DNA from: Petunia secreta
Taxonomy: Eukaryota; Streptophyta; Magnoliopsida; Solanales; Solanaceae
Assembly: GCA_029990175.1 (NCBI GenBank)
Contig: JARKIP010000033.1
Span: forward strand, 1,240,001-1,304,000
Length of the DNA stretch: 64,000 nt
Reading direction: 5' to 3'
The notes under the pieces were generated by a model that made no database searches, had not been told where the DNA came from, and saw only the letters and a program-made list of their open reading frames with translations. A program made the translations under genes and the position numbers. Positions 10,406 through 21,894 of the stretch are shown in pieces (position 1 is the first letter of the stretch; every line of letters begins with the position of its first letter).

Positions 10406-11942
10406 CCAAACAATGTGAAATTAGCCAATGAGTTATTCCCGAGCTCTTTAAAGTAGCTAGAAACTAAGCCAATTCAACCTAGTCGTCTACTTCTCATTGG
10501 TGCGCACGCACCCCACACTTAAAGCTCAAGTGTAATCTACAAGTAATCAAGTTATGCTCATAGTACGCTCATCTTAACATTCGCGAGGTACTCAGACTTC
10601 CCTCGACGCGCACTTCTTTATTCGAAACAATTCTCATGGTTAAAATTCAACAAAGTGTGCAAACGGGGTCTCCACACCCCACACTTATGATCTACTTCAT
10701 CTCAAAAATATGGAGAAATATTATTTTAAGCAAAGCAATAAAAACAGCCCGTGAATTGCACAACGGGGCAATGGCTCGCTCAAGTAAAGCACAAAACAAC
10801 ACTTCTAGTGTAGGAATAAAGTGCATTGAGTGTCGTTCATAAGAAAACACTTTAAAATCAGCCCCATGTCCTAATTCTAACTAATATATGCTCAACATAT
10901 GCCCCCTAATTGATTTGGCTACTCAGACTTCGCCAAATACCTCAAATTGTTCATTGGGAAATTTTATCAAACACCTTATGTGTAGTAAATTGGACAGCTT
11001 TTGTATGCACTTTTTGTTAATGTTTGGACCTCCCAACTCCGGGAGCTTACGTATATACTCATCATGGTGCATCACCGCACCCCCCACAGCAAATACCAAT
11101 CAAAACAAGCAAGTTTCGACGTGTTTTCATCATAAACTTAACGTAAAAACCAAACCTAAGGGAAGAGGGAGATGGGAATAATTTTAACACGACCACAATG
11201 CGGCGTAGCTTCAGGGATGAGAGAGAAGCACAAGAGAGAGGAGAAGAAATCATACCTGAGAGATTGAAAGCAACCAAGAAGATTCAGTATGAGCTTTTCC
11301 TATTTTTCTTTCGTTCCCGTTTGTTCCTGTTGTTTCAGTGTTCTGTTTTCATTTTGTGTTGTGTGTGTGTTGTAATTAGTATAAGGGGTGTTAAACACTT
11401 ACCAGCATATAGGGGAGCAAGTTTCCAGCCCACAACACTGTCCCAAAACAAAGCATGCGAGAAAAGAGAAAAAAAAATATTCTGCTGCGTAACAGCTCCC
11501 TACGCGTCGCGCAGGAGCCTGTTTGGACGAGAAAAAATAGCAAACAGTCGCGGGGGTTTTCTTAGTGCAACACCGTCCTGGTTCCTTTTTTTTTCACAAT
11601 AACTAACTGGGCACAGCCAAGCATGCGACGCATGCAAGGCTGTGCTAGCCTCAAAACAGTTTTCTTTTTTTCTTTGCTCCGTTTTGTTGTCCGAGACCGG
11701 CTATTTCGTTGATGCAACCGATTTTGAGCATCAGCATCCTGTAAAAACACTACACAAACACGTTAAACACATCAAGATTCCATTCTTTTTGTTCATTTCT
11801 ATTTTTTTTATTTTTAATTTTTTTGTTTTATTTTATTTTAAATGAAAGAGTGAATTAACTAACTCTAAAAACGATAAAAACATAGGTTGCCTCCCATGAA
11901 GCGCTTGATTTAATGTCGCGGCACGACGAGTACAACCCTCTT
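10406..11942 (-). other. Spacer between pol and accessory ORF of element D
   Basis: About 1.5 kb without a supported gene. It is AT-rich with T-runs (11790-11850) and AG-rich stretches (11160-11280). Small ORFs on both strands show no recognisable motif. In Athila-type elements this stretch is noncoding and probably holds splice signals for the downstream ORF; I cannot place them except for the possible acceptor beside 10384. Confidence 0.6.
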
Positions 11943-13037
11943 TCAAGGGTCGATCAAAGAAATGGAGGATTTAAGCCTATCGACATCACCTCCCCAATAT
12001 CGCTTCACTCTTTGCCCATTCACTAGAAACGACTTATCCGAGCCCGGCGCTCGCAATGCAATTGCTCCATGGGGCATCACCTTAACAATTTCAAACGGAC
12101 CAGACTACCTCGACTTGAGCTTACAAGGGAAGAGCTTCAACCTGGAGTTAAATAAAAGAACTTGTTGGCCCGGCTCAAAGTGACGGTGCTGAATACGCTT
12201 ATCATGCCACCGCTTAGTCTTCTCCTTATATAACTTGCCGTTTTCATACGCGTGCAACCTAAACTCATCGAGTTCATTGAGTTGCAACAATCTCTTCTCA
12301 CCCGCCAAACCCGCATCAAAATTTAACTTCTTTATCGCCCAATAGGCCTGGTGCTCAAGCTCGACTGGCAAGTGGCACGCTTTCCCATATACCAGCTTGT
12401 ACGGTGAAGTCCCAATTGGAGTCTTATAAGCTGTCCTATATGCCCAGAGTGCATCATCGATCTTGGTAGCCCAATCCTTCCTATTCACACTGACAGTTTT
12501 CTCAAGAATTTGCTTCACCTCTCTATTTGATACCTCAGCCCGTCCACTGGTTTGCGGATGATAAGTGGTGGCGACCTTATGCTTGACCCCGTATTTAGCT
12601 AGAAGGTTGTTTAGCAACTTATTACAGAAGTGTGTACCTTCATCTCTAATCAAAGCCCGCGGAGTTCCAAACCTGGTGAAAATGTTCTTCTTGACGAAAC
12701 TCACCAACACCTTCGCATCTTTAGTAGGAAGAGCAACAGCCTCTACCCATTTAGACACGTAATCCACTGCCAGTAAAATATACTTGTGACTATTCGACGA
12801 GGGGAAGGGACCCATGAAGTCGATCCCCTACACATAAAAAATCTCCACCTCTAGAATGCCTTGTAGAGGCATCTCTTGCTTCCTGGTAATTGTGCCGGTC
12901 CTTTGACACCGATCACACTTCTTTACAAAAGCGCGAGCATCTTTGAACAGTGTCGGCCAATAGAAACTAGACTGAAGTACTTTGGCGGCTGTTCTATCAC
13001 CACCATGATGACCCCCATAAGGAGATGCATGACATTC
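11943..13037 (-). pseudogene. integrase of element D (decayed)
   Basis: Reading on the minus strand, the zinc domain includes SPYGGHHGGDRTAAKVL and CDRCQRTG. The catalytic core has GIDFMGPFPSS (first Asp), ALIRDEGTHF (second Asp, with DEG for the usual DxG) and TSGRAEVSNREVKQIL (Glu). It ends with a GPY/F-type module (SGPFEIVKVMPHGAIAL) and a TGA at 11943-11945. Breaks seen are a TAA just upstream of ECHASPYGG (about 13036), a stop before GIDFMGP (near 12828), and a TAG for a Trp codon in KSR-SGPF near 12105. It would insert the cDNA into chromosomal DNA; it is not functional in this copy. Confidence 0.9.
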
Positions 13038-15888
13038 TTACAGAACAACCTCACTCTCTTCCTTAGGAATGCATCTTCTCACCAACTGATCTGCACACAC
13101 TCTAAACAAAAACGGCTCATACCAAACATAAAATCTCACGTCATGAAAGAATCGACGCTTACCTTCTGCAGTCAGATGTGGTGGCACTGCCTCACTTACC
13201 AAATAGTTGACATAATCAGCATACCATGGGTCCGAGTGATTGGTGATGGTAAAAAGTTGCTCATCCGGGAAGGTTTCTCTGATCAACCCTCCCTCATCCA
13301 CATGCTTGTGGTTCTCCAACCTAGATAGGTGGTCAGCTACTTGATTTTCCGTTCCCTTACGGTCTCGTACTTCCAAGTCAAATTCCTGCAGCAACAACAC
13401 CCAATGAATTAGTCGAGGCTTAGCATCCTTTTTATCAATTAAGTACCTGATTGCTGCGTGGTCTGTGTAGACAATAACTTTGGTTCCAACCAAGTATGCC
13501 CGAAACTTATCAAAGGCATACACTACTGCCAGCAACTCTTTTTCAGTAACTTCTTAATTCAATTGGGCAGGATTAAGAGTTTTGCTGGCGTAGTAAATGG
13601 AATGGAACACCTTGTTCCTCCTTTGCCCCAGGACTGCACCAATAGCGACGTCGCTAGCATCACACATTAATTCAAATGGTGTAGTCCAATCAGGAGCCAC
13701 TATTATTGGCGCAGAGACCAATTTCTCTTTTAGCTCATTAAAGGCCCTCAGACAGGCCTCATCGAACACAAATGCTGCTACTTTCTCAAGTAATCTGCAC
13801 AAAGGAGTAGAAATCTTAGAAAAATCTTTAATAAACCTCCTATAGAAGCCAGCATGTCCGAGAAAACTTCGGACTCCTTTCACAGACGTGGGTGGGGGTA
13901 ATTTTTCAACCGCCTCTACCTTCGCCAATTCCAGCACTGGACACCTTGTTTCCTAAAACTATACCTTCACGAACCATGAAATGGCACTTTTCCCAGTTTA
14001 AAACAAGGTTAGTTTCTTCACACCTAGCAAGTACTAAACCAAGGTTAGTTAGACAAACATCAAAAGAAGATCCGAAGATAGAAAAGTCATCCATGAACAC
14101 TTCGACAAACTTTTCCACCATATAAGTGAAAATGGCAATCACACACCTTTGAAAAGTCGCAGGTGCATTACATAGCCCGAACGACATCCTCCTATAGGCA
14201 TAGGTACCATAAGGGCATGTAAAAGTAGTTTTCTCCTGGTCTTCGGGAGCAATCCATATTTGGTTGTAGCCAGAGTAACCATCAAGGAAACAGTAATACT
14301 CTTGGCCAACTAACCTATCTAACATCTGATCAATAAAGGGAAGGGGAAAGTGATCCTTTCGGGTGGCTTTATTCAATTTTCGATAATCAATGCACACCCT
14401 CCACCCCGTAACAGTTATTGTGGGGATACGTTCATTATTCTCATTTTTCACCACTGTCATCCCTCCCTTTTTAGGGACACATTGCACTGGACTTACCCAC
14501 TTGCTGTCAGAGATAGGAAAAATTATACCTGCATCAAACCATTTAATCACCTCTTTCTTTACCACGTCTTTCATGATTGGGTTGAGGCGACGCTGATCCT
14601 CCACACTTGGCTTGAATCCGTCCTCCATAAAGATCTTGTGCATGCAGAAATCCGGGCTTATTCCCTTGATATCAGCTATGGTCCAGCCAATAGCACTCTT
14701 ATGCTCTCGTAGCACTCTCAACAACTTTTCTACCTGCAAGTCAGATAACAGAGAAGAAATAATCACAGGTAAAGTGTCAGATTGTCCCAAATAAGCATAC
14801 CGAAGATGCGCAGGTAAAGGTTTGAGCTCAAGGTTGGGCGCCTCTTCAATAGATGGCTTGCGTGGTGGCCCGAGCGGTCTATCTAAAGGCTCAAACTTGG
14901 GAAACCCAGTAATAAATTCACCAGAACAGTCTAAGAGCTGCCATATCTCCTCTATGTCAGCATCTTCAGTAGTTTCTTCTCCCAACATCAGTGCTCGCTG
15001 CAAATCATCATTGACATAATCAGCTGGGTCAGTCGACTTCTCCTTCGGGTCATTCACTGTGATCATAGACAACTCTTCATGATGGTTAGGCGTGTTTAGA
15101 GCCTTGTACACATTAAAAATTGCTTCCTGATCATCCACCTTCATTGTCATCTTTCCCTCTCGGACACGGATCACTGCATCACCAGTGGCTAACAAAGGCC
15201 GTCCCAAGATGATAGGGACTTCCTTATCTGCCTCATAGTCCAGGATAACAAAATCAGCAGGCAAAATAAATTGACCAATCTGAACCAGTACATCTTCAAT
15301 CACCCCCTCAGGATAAGTAGTAGACCGATCAGCTAACTGAAGTGAGACTGTTATTGGCTTTGGAGTGCCGAGACCCAGTTGGTTGCACACAGACAATGGC
15401 ATAAGATTTATGCTAGCCCCTAGATCACATAGGGCTCTACCAACTGCTACGTTACCAACACGGATAGGGATGGTGAAACTACCTGGATCCTTCAACTTCT
15501 GAGGGAGTTTGTTCTGAACTCTTGATGTGCACTCTTCAGTAAGTGCCACAGTTTCAAATTCATTGAGCTTCCTCTTTGATGACACTATGTCTTTGATATA
15601 CTTAGCATACTTTGGAATTCCCCGGAGCACATCTACCAATGGAATATTGATACTAGTCTGACTGAGTATGCCCAAGATCTTTGTAACTGCAGGATCTTGC
15701 AGATTCTTTTGCAACCTTCGAGGAAAGGGAGGTGGTGGTTTAGCAGCAATCACTGCCTCTTGCTTTTCTGCCTCCTTCTCGACTTTGACTACTGGCTCTG
15801 GCTCTTTTCCTTTGTCAGGGTGAGACTGCTTTGGCTTCTTTGGCAATTCTTCCAGTTCTCTCCCATTTCGTAATGACACTGCTTGCAC
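13038..15888 (-). pseudogene. protease, reverse transcriptase and RNase H of element D (decayed)
   Basis: A 660-residue open frame (15888-13906) holds a protease marked by ALCDLGASINLMPLSVCNQLG and VPIILGRPLLAT. RT follows with WVSPVQCVPKKGGMTV, VCIDYRKLNKATRKDHFPLP and the catalytic FMDD (14086-14097); Phe in place of Tyr is typical for Athila. A small deletion near 13920 shifts the frame to the RT thumb (KVEAVEKLPPPTSVKGVRSFLG). RNase H (FELMCDASDVAIGAVLGQR) meets a TAA at 13554-13556 in place of an expected Tyr codon, then continues as LLAVVYAFDKFRAYL and VYTDHAAIRYL. This copy encodes no intact pol. Confidence 0.93.
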
Positions 15889-17286
15889 TTGTTCCTTGGA
15901 TTAGGATCAGTAGTGCTTGGCAAAGCACCAAGTGGCCTTGTATTTTGGTTACTAGCAAGCTGTCCCATTTGTTTTTCTAGAGAGCGAATGGCACTGTCTT
16001 GGTTTTGCTGGAGAGTGAAATTTTCTGGTTAAGATCAACAGCCAATTTTTGAATCATTGCCTCTATTTTTGACGTTTCAGACTGTTGCTGCTGCGGTGGA
16101 TTCTGCACCTGCTGAGTATTACCTTGGGGTTGTCTGCTGCCTTGTCCGCCTTGATTACCACCCCATGAGAAGTTAGGGTGGTTGCGAAAATTAGGCGGGT
16201 AAGTGTTGCCATACTGAGCATTTTGTTAAAACCCCTGCCCTGCTGACCCACGTAGAACGCAGACTCTAGGTTTTCCGTGCAAATATTACTCAGATGATCA
16301 GATCCACCACACACCTCACAGTATGGAGTTGCTTGCACTTGTTGAACTTGGGGTGGGGCCGGTTGCTGAGGTTGTGACTGTGGCTTGCTTACCTGGACAA
16401 GTACAGCATCAAGTTGCTGCTTAACAGAGTGTTGCATTGCTGCCATTTCAGCTTTCATAGCTGTCAGTACATCCACTTCCACCTTTCCACCTAACTTGAG
16501 ATTTTTACCTCTGCCTGGGTCACCATGATAATGCTGACTACCTTCTGAAATTTTGTTAAGAATGATCTCAAGCTCATCATACTGCTTCTCTAGACTTAGT
16601 TCGCCACAATAAGCATCCAACAAGATTTTACTATGCGACTGCAGTCCCTCAACAAAAATATGTCCCAACACCTCCTTTGATTGACCATGGTGTGGGCAAC
16701 TTCTCAATAATGCCTTGAATCTTTCCCATGCTTTACCTATCTCCTCTGATGAATTTTGACTGAATGACACTATCTCACCTCTGATCTTTGCAGTTTTCCC
16801 CGATGGAAAGAATTTGATCAGAAACTTCTTTGCTAATTCTTCCCAAGAGTTAATGGAGTTTGGTGGTTGAACCAAGAGCCACTTCTTTGCTTCACCCAGC
16901 AAGGTGAATGGAAACATAGTCAGCCGTATATACTCATCCGACACATCAACATATTTGTAAGTATCGCTGATCTCCAGAAAATTCTGCATGTGCTGCTGAG
17001 GATCTTCATGTGACAGTCCCGCGAACTGACCATTAGACTGGAATAGTCGGATCATACTCTCCTTCAGCTCAAATTTACCTGCAATGGTGGGCCTCACAAT
17101 GGCCTTGGCCATGTTATCAAGAGTAGGTCTGGCCACATCTAGTATAGCGCGGTTGTGATTTTCGGCCATCTCTGCAGGTTTAGAAATAGGAGCTTTCTCT
17201 AGCTTTGATTTGAGTCTGGCTTCCTTCCTTAGCCTGTGAAAAAGTCTTTCAGGTTTTAGGGTCAAAAGTGTAGAGTTTATCACCAC
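15889..17286 (-). pseudogene. gag of element D (frameshifted)
   Basis: The capsid region is open for about 400 codons from 17286; the most likely start is the ATG of MAENHNRAI at 17169, since upstream the frame is open only through non-ATG codons. Seen are FQSNGQFAGLSHEDPQQHMQ, LLGEAKKWL, SWEELAKKFLIKFFP and GKAWERFKALL, typical of plant Ty3/Gypsy gag (retrotrans_gag). A CCHC knuckle CEVCGGSDHLSNIC (C-x2-C-x4-H-x4-C) lies near 16285-16330. A frameshift near 16230 breaks the Q/N-rich tail, which goes on in another frame towards the 15888 frame. This protein would form the particle that packages genomic RNA. Confidence 0.9.
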
Positions 17287-17400
17287 TGTTGCTCCTTCGT
17301 ATTCAAGCTACAACCTGAAAAACCCAAAGACAACTAAAACAAAAATTAATCTTGAACAAATAACAAATAAAAGCAAATCTAGAAACTAATTAGATCTTAG

Positions 17401-17418
17401 TCCCCGGCAACGGCGCCA
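17401..17418 (-). other. Primer binding site of element D (tRNA-Asp)
   Basis: The minus strand reads TGGCGCCGTTGCCGGGGA, complementary over 18 bases to the 3' end of plant tRNA-Asp including CCA. It lies 6 bases inside the 5' LTR. The + strand therefore looks like a tRNA 3' end, but no tRNA gene is present. Confidence 0.96.
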
Positions 17419-17424
17419 AAAACT

Positions 17425-18638
17425 TGTCGCTCCAAATGCACACGCAAGTATACGCGGTCGATCAAGTAATAAAGTGATAAGAAAGTATCGTTCCCACGAG
17501 GACTATTGATTAACTATTAACTAGAAAAACTTCAATTCAAGTATTGTTCAAGAGAGTTTAACCATTTCAAGTTGTGTTTAATTAACTAACTAACTAAAAG
17601 TAATAGAAGTAAACGGAATGCAAGACAATTCAATAGTTCTAGATATCAGTGAGAGAATATATTCAAGGATTATGGGACGATCACCAATCCAGTTGCACTC
17701 ATCCACTAATTGAATCAACTTTATTTATCTGAGTTGCTAATCACAGGGTTAATTATACTCACAGAGCTCTTTCGATACCCTGCTCGCCTATTCAAGCAAA
17801 CCTAACGCCTATACTGACTAAGCGTGACTGTTAGGTATATTTCTATCCTAACCGCGAAACCATTCCCCGATGCTCGGGTTCAAGAACACGCTTTATTTAA
17901 TTCTATTGCAACCTACGGTTCCCACTTTCGAGTTCAACCTTAGGTTCATGGATAATACTTAACAACTGGCCAGGAAATTAAGTAATTCAGAGCAGAATTA
18001 AATAAACAACTCAATCTGATAAATTTAATAGAATTCAACCAACTTCAGAGTACAACTTTCATGGTTAACCCATAAGCCTAGATTAATAGAGTTTAGCTAC
18101 TCATAGACAAGTTAGCTTTCTCACAAAATAATCTAGAATTCATGAAACAGTAAAGAGGAAAGAAGAATTACAATTAAATTGATGAATCTTCGTTCTCTAG
18201 CCTCCACTATAGTTCTTGCCTCCAAAAATACGTAATAGACTAAGGAAAAACGTGCCAAGGGTTTTATATTTCGAAATATTCTAATAATACACGTTTTTAG
18301 CTAGTCCTGGTAGCTCTGGGACTACTTTACGGTGCATACACCGGAGCATGCCAAGCATCCGTGGCTGCATGTGCTCCTTTTCTCCATTTCTTCAATATTT
18401 GCACTCTCCACAGTCCATACAGCCTAGCATGCCAAGCATCCACCGCTGTACCCATTGCTTATTCCTTGTTCTTGTCCAAATCAAGCCCCAATTTCCTTCA
18501 ATTTGCTCCTAAAATATCCAAACACCTCAAGTTAGTATTTTACTTTAAATCTCATATTGTTGGGCACATAATATGCTGAAAATAACTCAAAAGATATAAG
18601 AAATCAATGCCGAGACATAAGATATACGCCCAACATCA
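17425..18638 (-). repeat. 5' LTR of element D (1,214 bp)
   Basis: It ends AACATCA at 18638 and begins TGTCGCTCC at 17425 (+ strand view) and is followed by the TSD at 18639-18643. It is the longer LTR copy and keeps the probable promoter. A 48-bp piece found in the other LTR is missing here near 17812. Confidence 0.95.
18261..18270 (-). promoter_or_regulatory. TATA box of element D 5' LTR
   Basis: The minus strand reads CGAAATATAAAACCC here, a good plant TATA box. Transcription would start about 30 bases further on, near 18230, leaving a long R-U5. The matching segment is deleted from the 3' LTR. Confidence 0.6.
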
Positions 18639-18643
18639 GACAT

Positions 18644-19448
18644 CGTTTCATATTAGTAGCCATTGACTATTTTACCAAATGGGTGGAAGCTGCATCATAC
18701 AAGTCAGTGACAAAGAAAGTGGTGTCAAACTTTGTCCGTGATAAGATGATCTGTCGATTTGGCATTCCTGAATCTATCATCACTGACAATGGGTCCAATC
18801 TCAATAGTGACCTAATGAAAGCAACCTGTGAGGTTTTGAAGATCAAGCACCACAATTCCACCGTATATAGACCCTAAATGAATGGTGCGGTCGAGGCAGC
18901 CAACAAGAATATCAAGAGGATATTGCACAAAATGACAGACAATTCAAAGCAATGGCACGAGAACCTACCGTATGCTCTGTTAGGATACCGCACTACAATG
19001 AGAACATCAACGGGGGATACTCCTTACTTTTTGGTGTATGGTACCGAGGCGGTGGTACTAGCTGAAGTCGAGATACCATCTTTGAGAATCATCCGAGAGA
19101 CACAGTTGAAAGACGCTGAATGGATCAAGGGAAGAATGGAGCAATTGGCCCTCATCGACGACAAGAGACTAAATACAGTGTGTCATGGGCAATTATATCA
19201 GAGGAGAATGACTAAAAAAGGAGTTTAATAAGAAAGTTTGAGAGAGATCCTTCGAACCTGGACAATTGGTACTGAAGAAGATATTCCCCAATCAGGAAGA
19301 GGCAAAAGGCAAGTTTGCACCAAACTGGCAAGGGCCGTACATGGTCCATCGAGTTCTGAATTAAGGAGGATTGATACTGGCAGAAATGGACGGAGAAGTT
19401 TGGACAAAACCAATCAACTCAGACGCTGTCAAAAGATACTATATATAA
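18644..19448 (+). pseudogene. integrase C-terminal part of element A (split gene)
   Basis: This continues the gene broken at 6377: FILVAIDYFTKWVEAASYKS, then ITDNGSNLNSDL (second catalytic Asp) and GAVEAANKNIKRIL (Glu, about 18880-18920). A TAA sits just before MNGAVEAAN (18875-18877), where Q is usual. The C-terminal part has LLGYRTTMRTSTG, then after stops at 19226-19228 and a TGA near 19240 the GPY/F module NWQGPYMVHRVL. The frame ends at TAA 19446-19448. Together with 5891-6377 it gives a full-length but inactive Tat integrase. Confidence 0.9.
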
Positions 19449-19499
19449 AAGCTTGTACTAGTTAGTGATTTTGTCATTCAGCAATACATCATATAATCT

Positions 19500-19590
19500 G
19501 AACTACGTTACGACCTGATTCCCCAAGTGGGATACGTAGGCAACCTACTCAAGGTTCGGTCGCATAAATATAAAAATTTCATTTTCCCAC
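19500..19590 (+). other. Conserved 3' hairpin block (GATACGTAGGCA motif), element A copy
   Basis: GAACTACGTTACGACCTGAT leads into the stem TCCC (19520-19523), loop CAAGT and GGGA (19529-19532), then TACGTAGGCA. A second perfect stem, GTAGG-CAA-CCTAC, follows at 19536-19548. Related blocks in element B are at 44527, 46602 and 48485, where the first stem is kept by different base pairs. Confidence 0.65.
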
Positions 19591-19699
19591 AAAGCAAACA
19601 CTGGGGCAGAATTTTTGAGGAACTCTAAAAAATTCCTAGAGGACGAGCTTAGTCGACACTAGGGCAGAAATTTTTGAGGACCTCTCACAAACTGGGGCA

Positions 19700-19725
19700 G
19701 AATTTTGAGGTCTCCCTCAAAATTC
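19700..19725 (+). other. Perfect 11-bp hairpin GAATTTTGAGG/CCTCAAAATTC
   Basis: The arms are 19700-19710 and 19715-19725 with the 4-base loop TCTC, preceded by ACTGGGGCA. Element B has the same hairpin at 47802-47826 and a 12-bp version at 47746-47773. Confidence 0.7.
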
Positions 19726-20062
19726 ATTTGATGGAGTTTGGAACAGCATGAAGAGCGACAAATATGACTTTACACAACGTGACTCGTGACTCAATGGGAT
19801 AAAACATTTCACTACATTTCTTTCTGATAAAAGTTATTTTTTCAAAACATTTGCATTATTTACTGCATTATACATATCCCTGCTAGCTCGGCCAAGGTCT
19901 CGACACTCATGGGCAGCAAGCACGAAGAGAGCCAAGAATGCACAAACCAAACCACCCCACACAGAGCACCAATTTTTCTTTGGATGCAGGCACAAAAGAT
20001 ACGCAACCCGGCAATACATGACAAACATGTTTTTACAAAGGTTATCAAATTCTTCCTATCAC

Positions 20063-21520
20063 ATTTAAATTAGCTGAGGGAACACAGCCTAAAGCGTCGG
20101 TTGAGGGTACACAACCCGATATTGATTTTTAATTTAAATTAGCTGAGGGTACACAGCCCGAAGTGTCGGTTGAGGGTACACAACTCGATATCGATTTGCA
20201 TTTAAACTAGTTGAGGGTACACGGCCGAAGCGCTGGTTGAGGGTACACAGCCCGATATCGATTTGCATTTAAACTAGCTGAGAGTACACAGCCCGAAGCG
20301 TCGGTTGAGGGTACACAACCCGATATCGATTTGCATTTAAATTAGCCGAGGGTACACAGCCCGAAGTGTCGGTTGAGGGTACACAGCCTGATATCGATTT
20401 GCATTTAAATTACCCGAGGGTACACAGCTCAAAGCGTCGGTTGAGGGTACACAACCCGATATCGATTTGCATCTAAATTAGCCGAGGGTATACAACCCGA
20501 AGCGTCGGTTGAGGGTACGTAGCCCGATATCAAATTGTATTTAAATTAGCTGAGGGTACACAGCCCGAAGCATCGGTAGAGGGTATGCAGCCCGATATTG
20601 ATTTTCATTTAATTTAGCCGAGCATACACAGCCTGAAGCGTCGATTGAGGGTACACAGACCGAGAAGCGTCGGTTGAGGGTACACAGACTGATGTTGATT
20701 TGCATTTAATTTAGCCGAGGGTACACAGCTCGAAGCGTCGGTTGAGGGTACACAGTCCGATATCGATTTGCATTTAATTTAGCTGAAGGTGGACATCCCG
20801 AAGCGTCGGTTGAGGGTACATAGCTCGATATCGATTGGCATTTAAATTAGCTGAGGGTACACAACCGGAAGCGTCGGTTGAGGGTACACAGCCCAATATC
20901 GATTTGCATTTAAATTTGCTAAGGGTACATAGCCCGAAGCGTCGATTGAGGGTACACAGCCCGATATCGATTTGCATTTAAATTAGCTGAGGGTACAGAG
21001 CCCAAAGCGTCGGTTGAGGGTACACAGCTCGATATCGATTTTCTTTTAAATTAGTCGAGGGTACATAGCCTGAAGCGTCGGTTGAAGGTACGTAGCCCGA
21101 TATCGATTTGCATTTAAATTAGCCGAGGGTACACAGCCCGAAGCGTCGGTGGAGGGTACACAGCCCCGATATTGATTTGTATGTAATTTAGCCGAGGGTA
21201 CACAGACCGAAGCGTCGGTTGAGGGTACACAACCTGATATTGATTTGCATTTAATTTAGCCGAGGGTACACAGCCCGAAGCGTCAGTTGAGGGTACACAG
21301 CCCGATATCGATTTGTATTTAATTTAGCTGAAGGTGCATAGCCCGAAGTTTCGGTTGAGGGTACACAGCCCGATATCGATTTGCATTTAAATTAGCTGAG
21401 GGTACATAATCGGAAACGTCGGTTGAGGGTACCCAGCCCAATATCGATTTGCATTTAAATTTGTTGAGGGTACACAACCCGAAGCGTCGATTGAGGGTAC
21501 GAGCCCGACATCGATTTGTC
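20063..21520 (+). repeat. 68-bp tandem array in the 3' region of element A (about 21 copies)
   Basis: Each unit has two half-repeats based on GAGGGTACACAGCCCGA, one followed by AGCGTCGGT and the other by TATCGATTTGCATTTAAAT. Copies differ by a few substitutions and small indels. The minus-strand ORFs here merely read through repeats. Tat/Ogre elements are known to carry variable tandem arrays between integrase and 3' LTR, some of which have seeded satellites. Confidence 0.95.
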
Positions 21521-21894
21521 ATTTTAATTCTTTGCGGAGGGTACACATCCCAATGCACCGACTGAGGGTACACAGCCCCAGGTCAAATCTAATATTTGGC
21601 ACAACAAAGGACACACAGTCAAGCATAGCAGACACACATGTGTACGACAAAGAATCCTGGAAAGACAAACCAGCCCGATGGGAAGGTACGTTTTACATTC
21701 ATTTATACATACATTACTTTGCAGACTCATCTTTATTGTAGGATATACACTCGAACAATGCGAACATTACGACCTAACTCCTCAACAATTCCCGTAAGTC
21801 ATAAGCACTCCTCTAGGGTCGTGACAAAATTAGTCGTTCTATCAACGTCCTTGCCCGAAGACTCTTTCATCATCCCCGGGGAAATAGGGGCAGC
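21521..21894 (+). other. Pre-LTR segment and polypurine tract of element A
   Basis: No gene. From about 21815 to 21894 the sequence nearly matches 48600-48681 of element B (TCGTGACAAAATT, CTTGCCCGAAGACTCTT, TTCATCATCCCCGGG). It ends in the purine-rich GGGGAAATAGGGGCAGC (21878-21894), the plus-strand primer, directly before TGTTGACAC of the LTR. Confidence 0.85.

Larger units (their letters stand above)
6383..18638 (-). mobile_element. Element D: complete Athila-type Ty3/Gypsy retrotransposon (12,256 bp)
   Basis: The element is bounded by TG...CA LTRs (6383-7088 and 17425-18638) and the 5-bp TSD gacat. On the minus strand the order is 5' LTR, tRNA-Asp PBS, gag, protease, RT, RNase H, integrase, spacer, accessory ORF, noncoding tail, PPT and 3' LTR. 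The FMDD-type RT motif, tRNA-Asp PBS and extra ORF after pol place it in Athila. It is structurally complete but coding-dead, with stops and frameshifts in gag, pol and the extra ORF. The LTRs differ by large indels, so small-substitution dating must skip those blocks. Confidence 0.96.
19449..20062 (+). other. 3' noncoding region of element A with conserved hairpins
   Basis: No gene. After the integrase stop come a conserved block (19500-19590, see next entry) and three copies of a GGGGCAGAATTTTGAGG-like unit (about 19603, 19663, 19694). The short minus ORFs near 19834-20048 have no motif. The same blocks recur in element B, which argues for a function in the RNA. Confidence 0.75.

Noticed and set aside
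17401..17418. tRNA-Asp gene
   Set aside because: Only the 18-base 3' end with CCA is present, with no cloverleaf upstream. It is the complement of the Athila PBS.
20774..21573. Cys-rich secreted-type repeats on the - strand
   Set aside because: They are readings of the 68-bp array; the unit is not a multiple of three and frames break at random.
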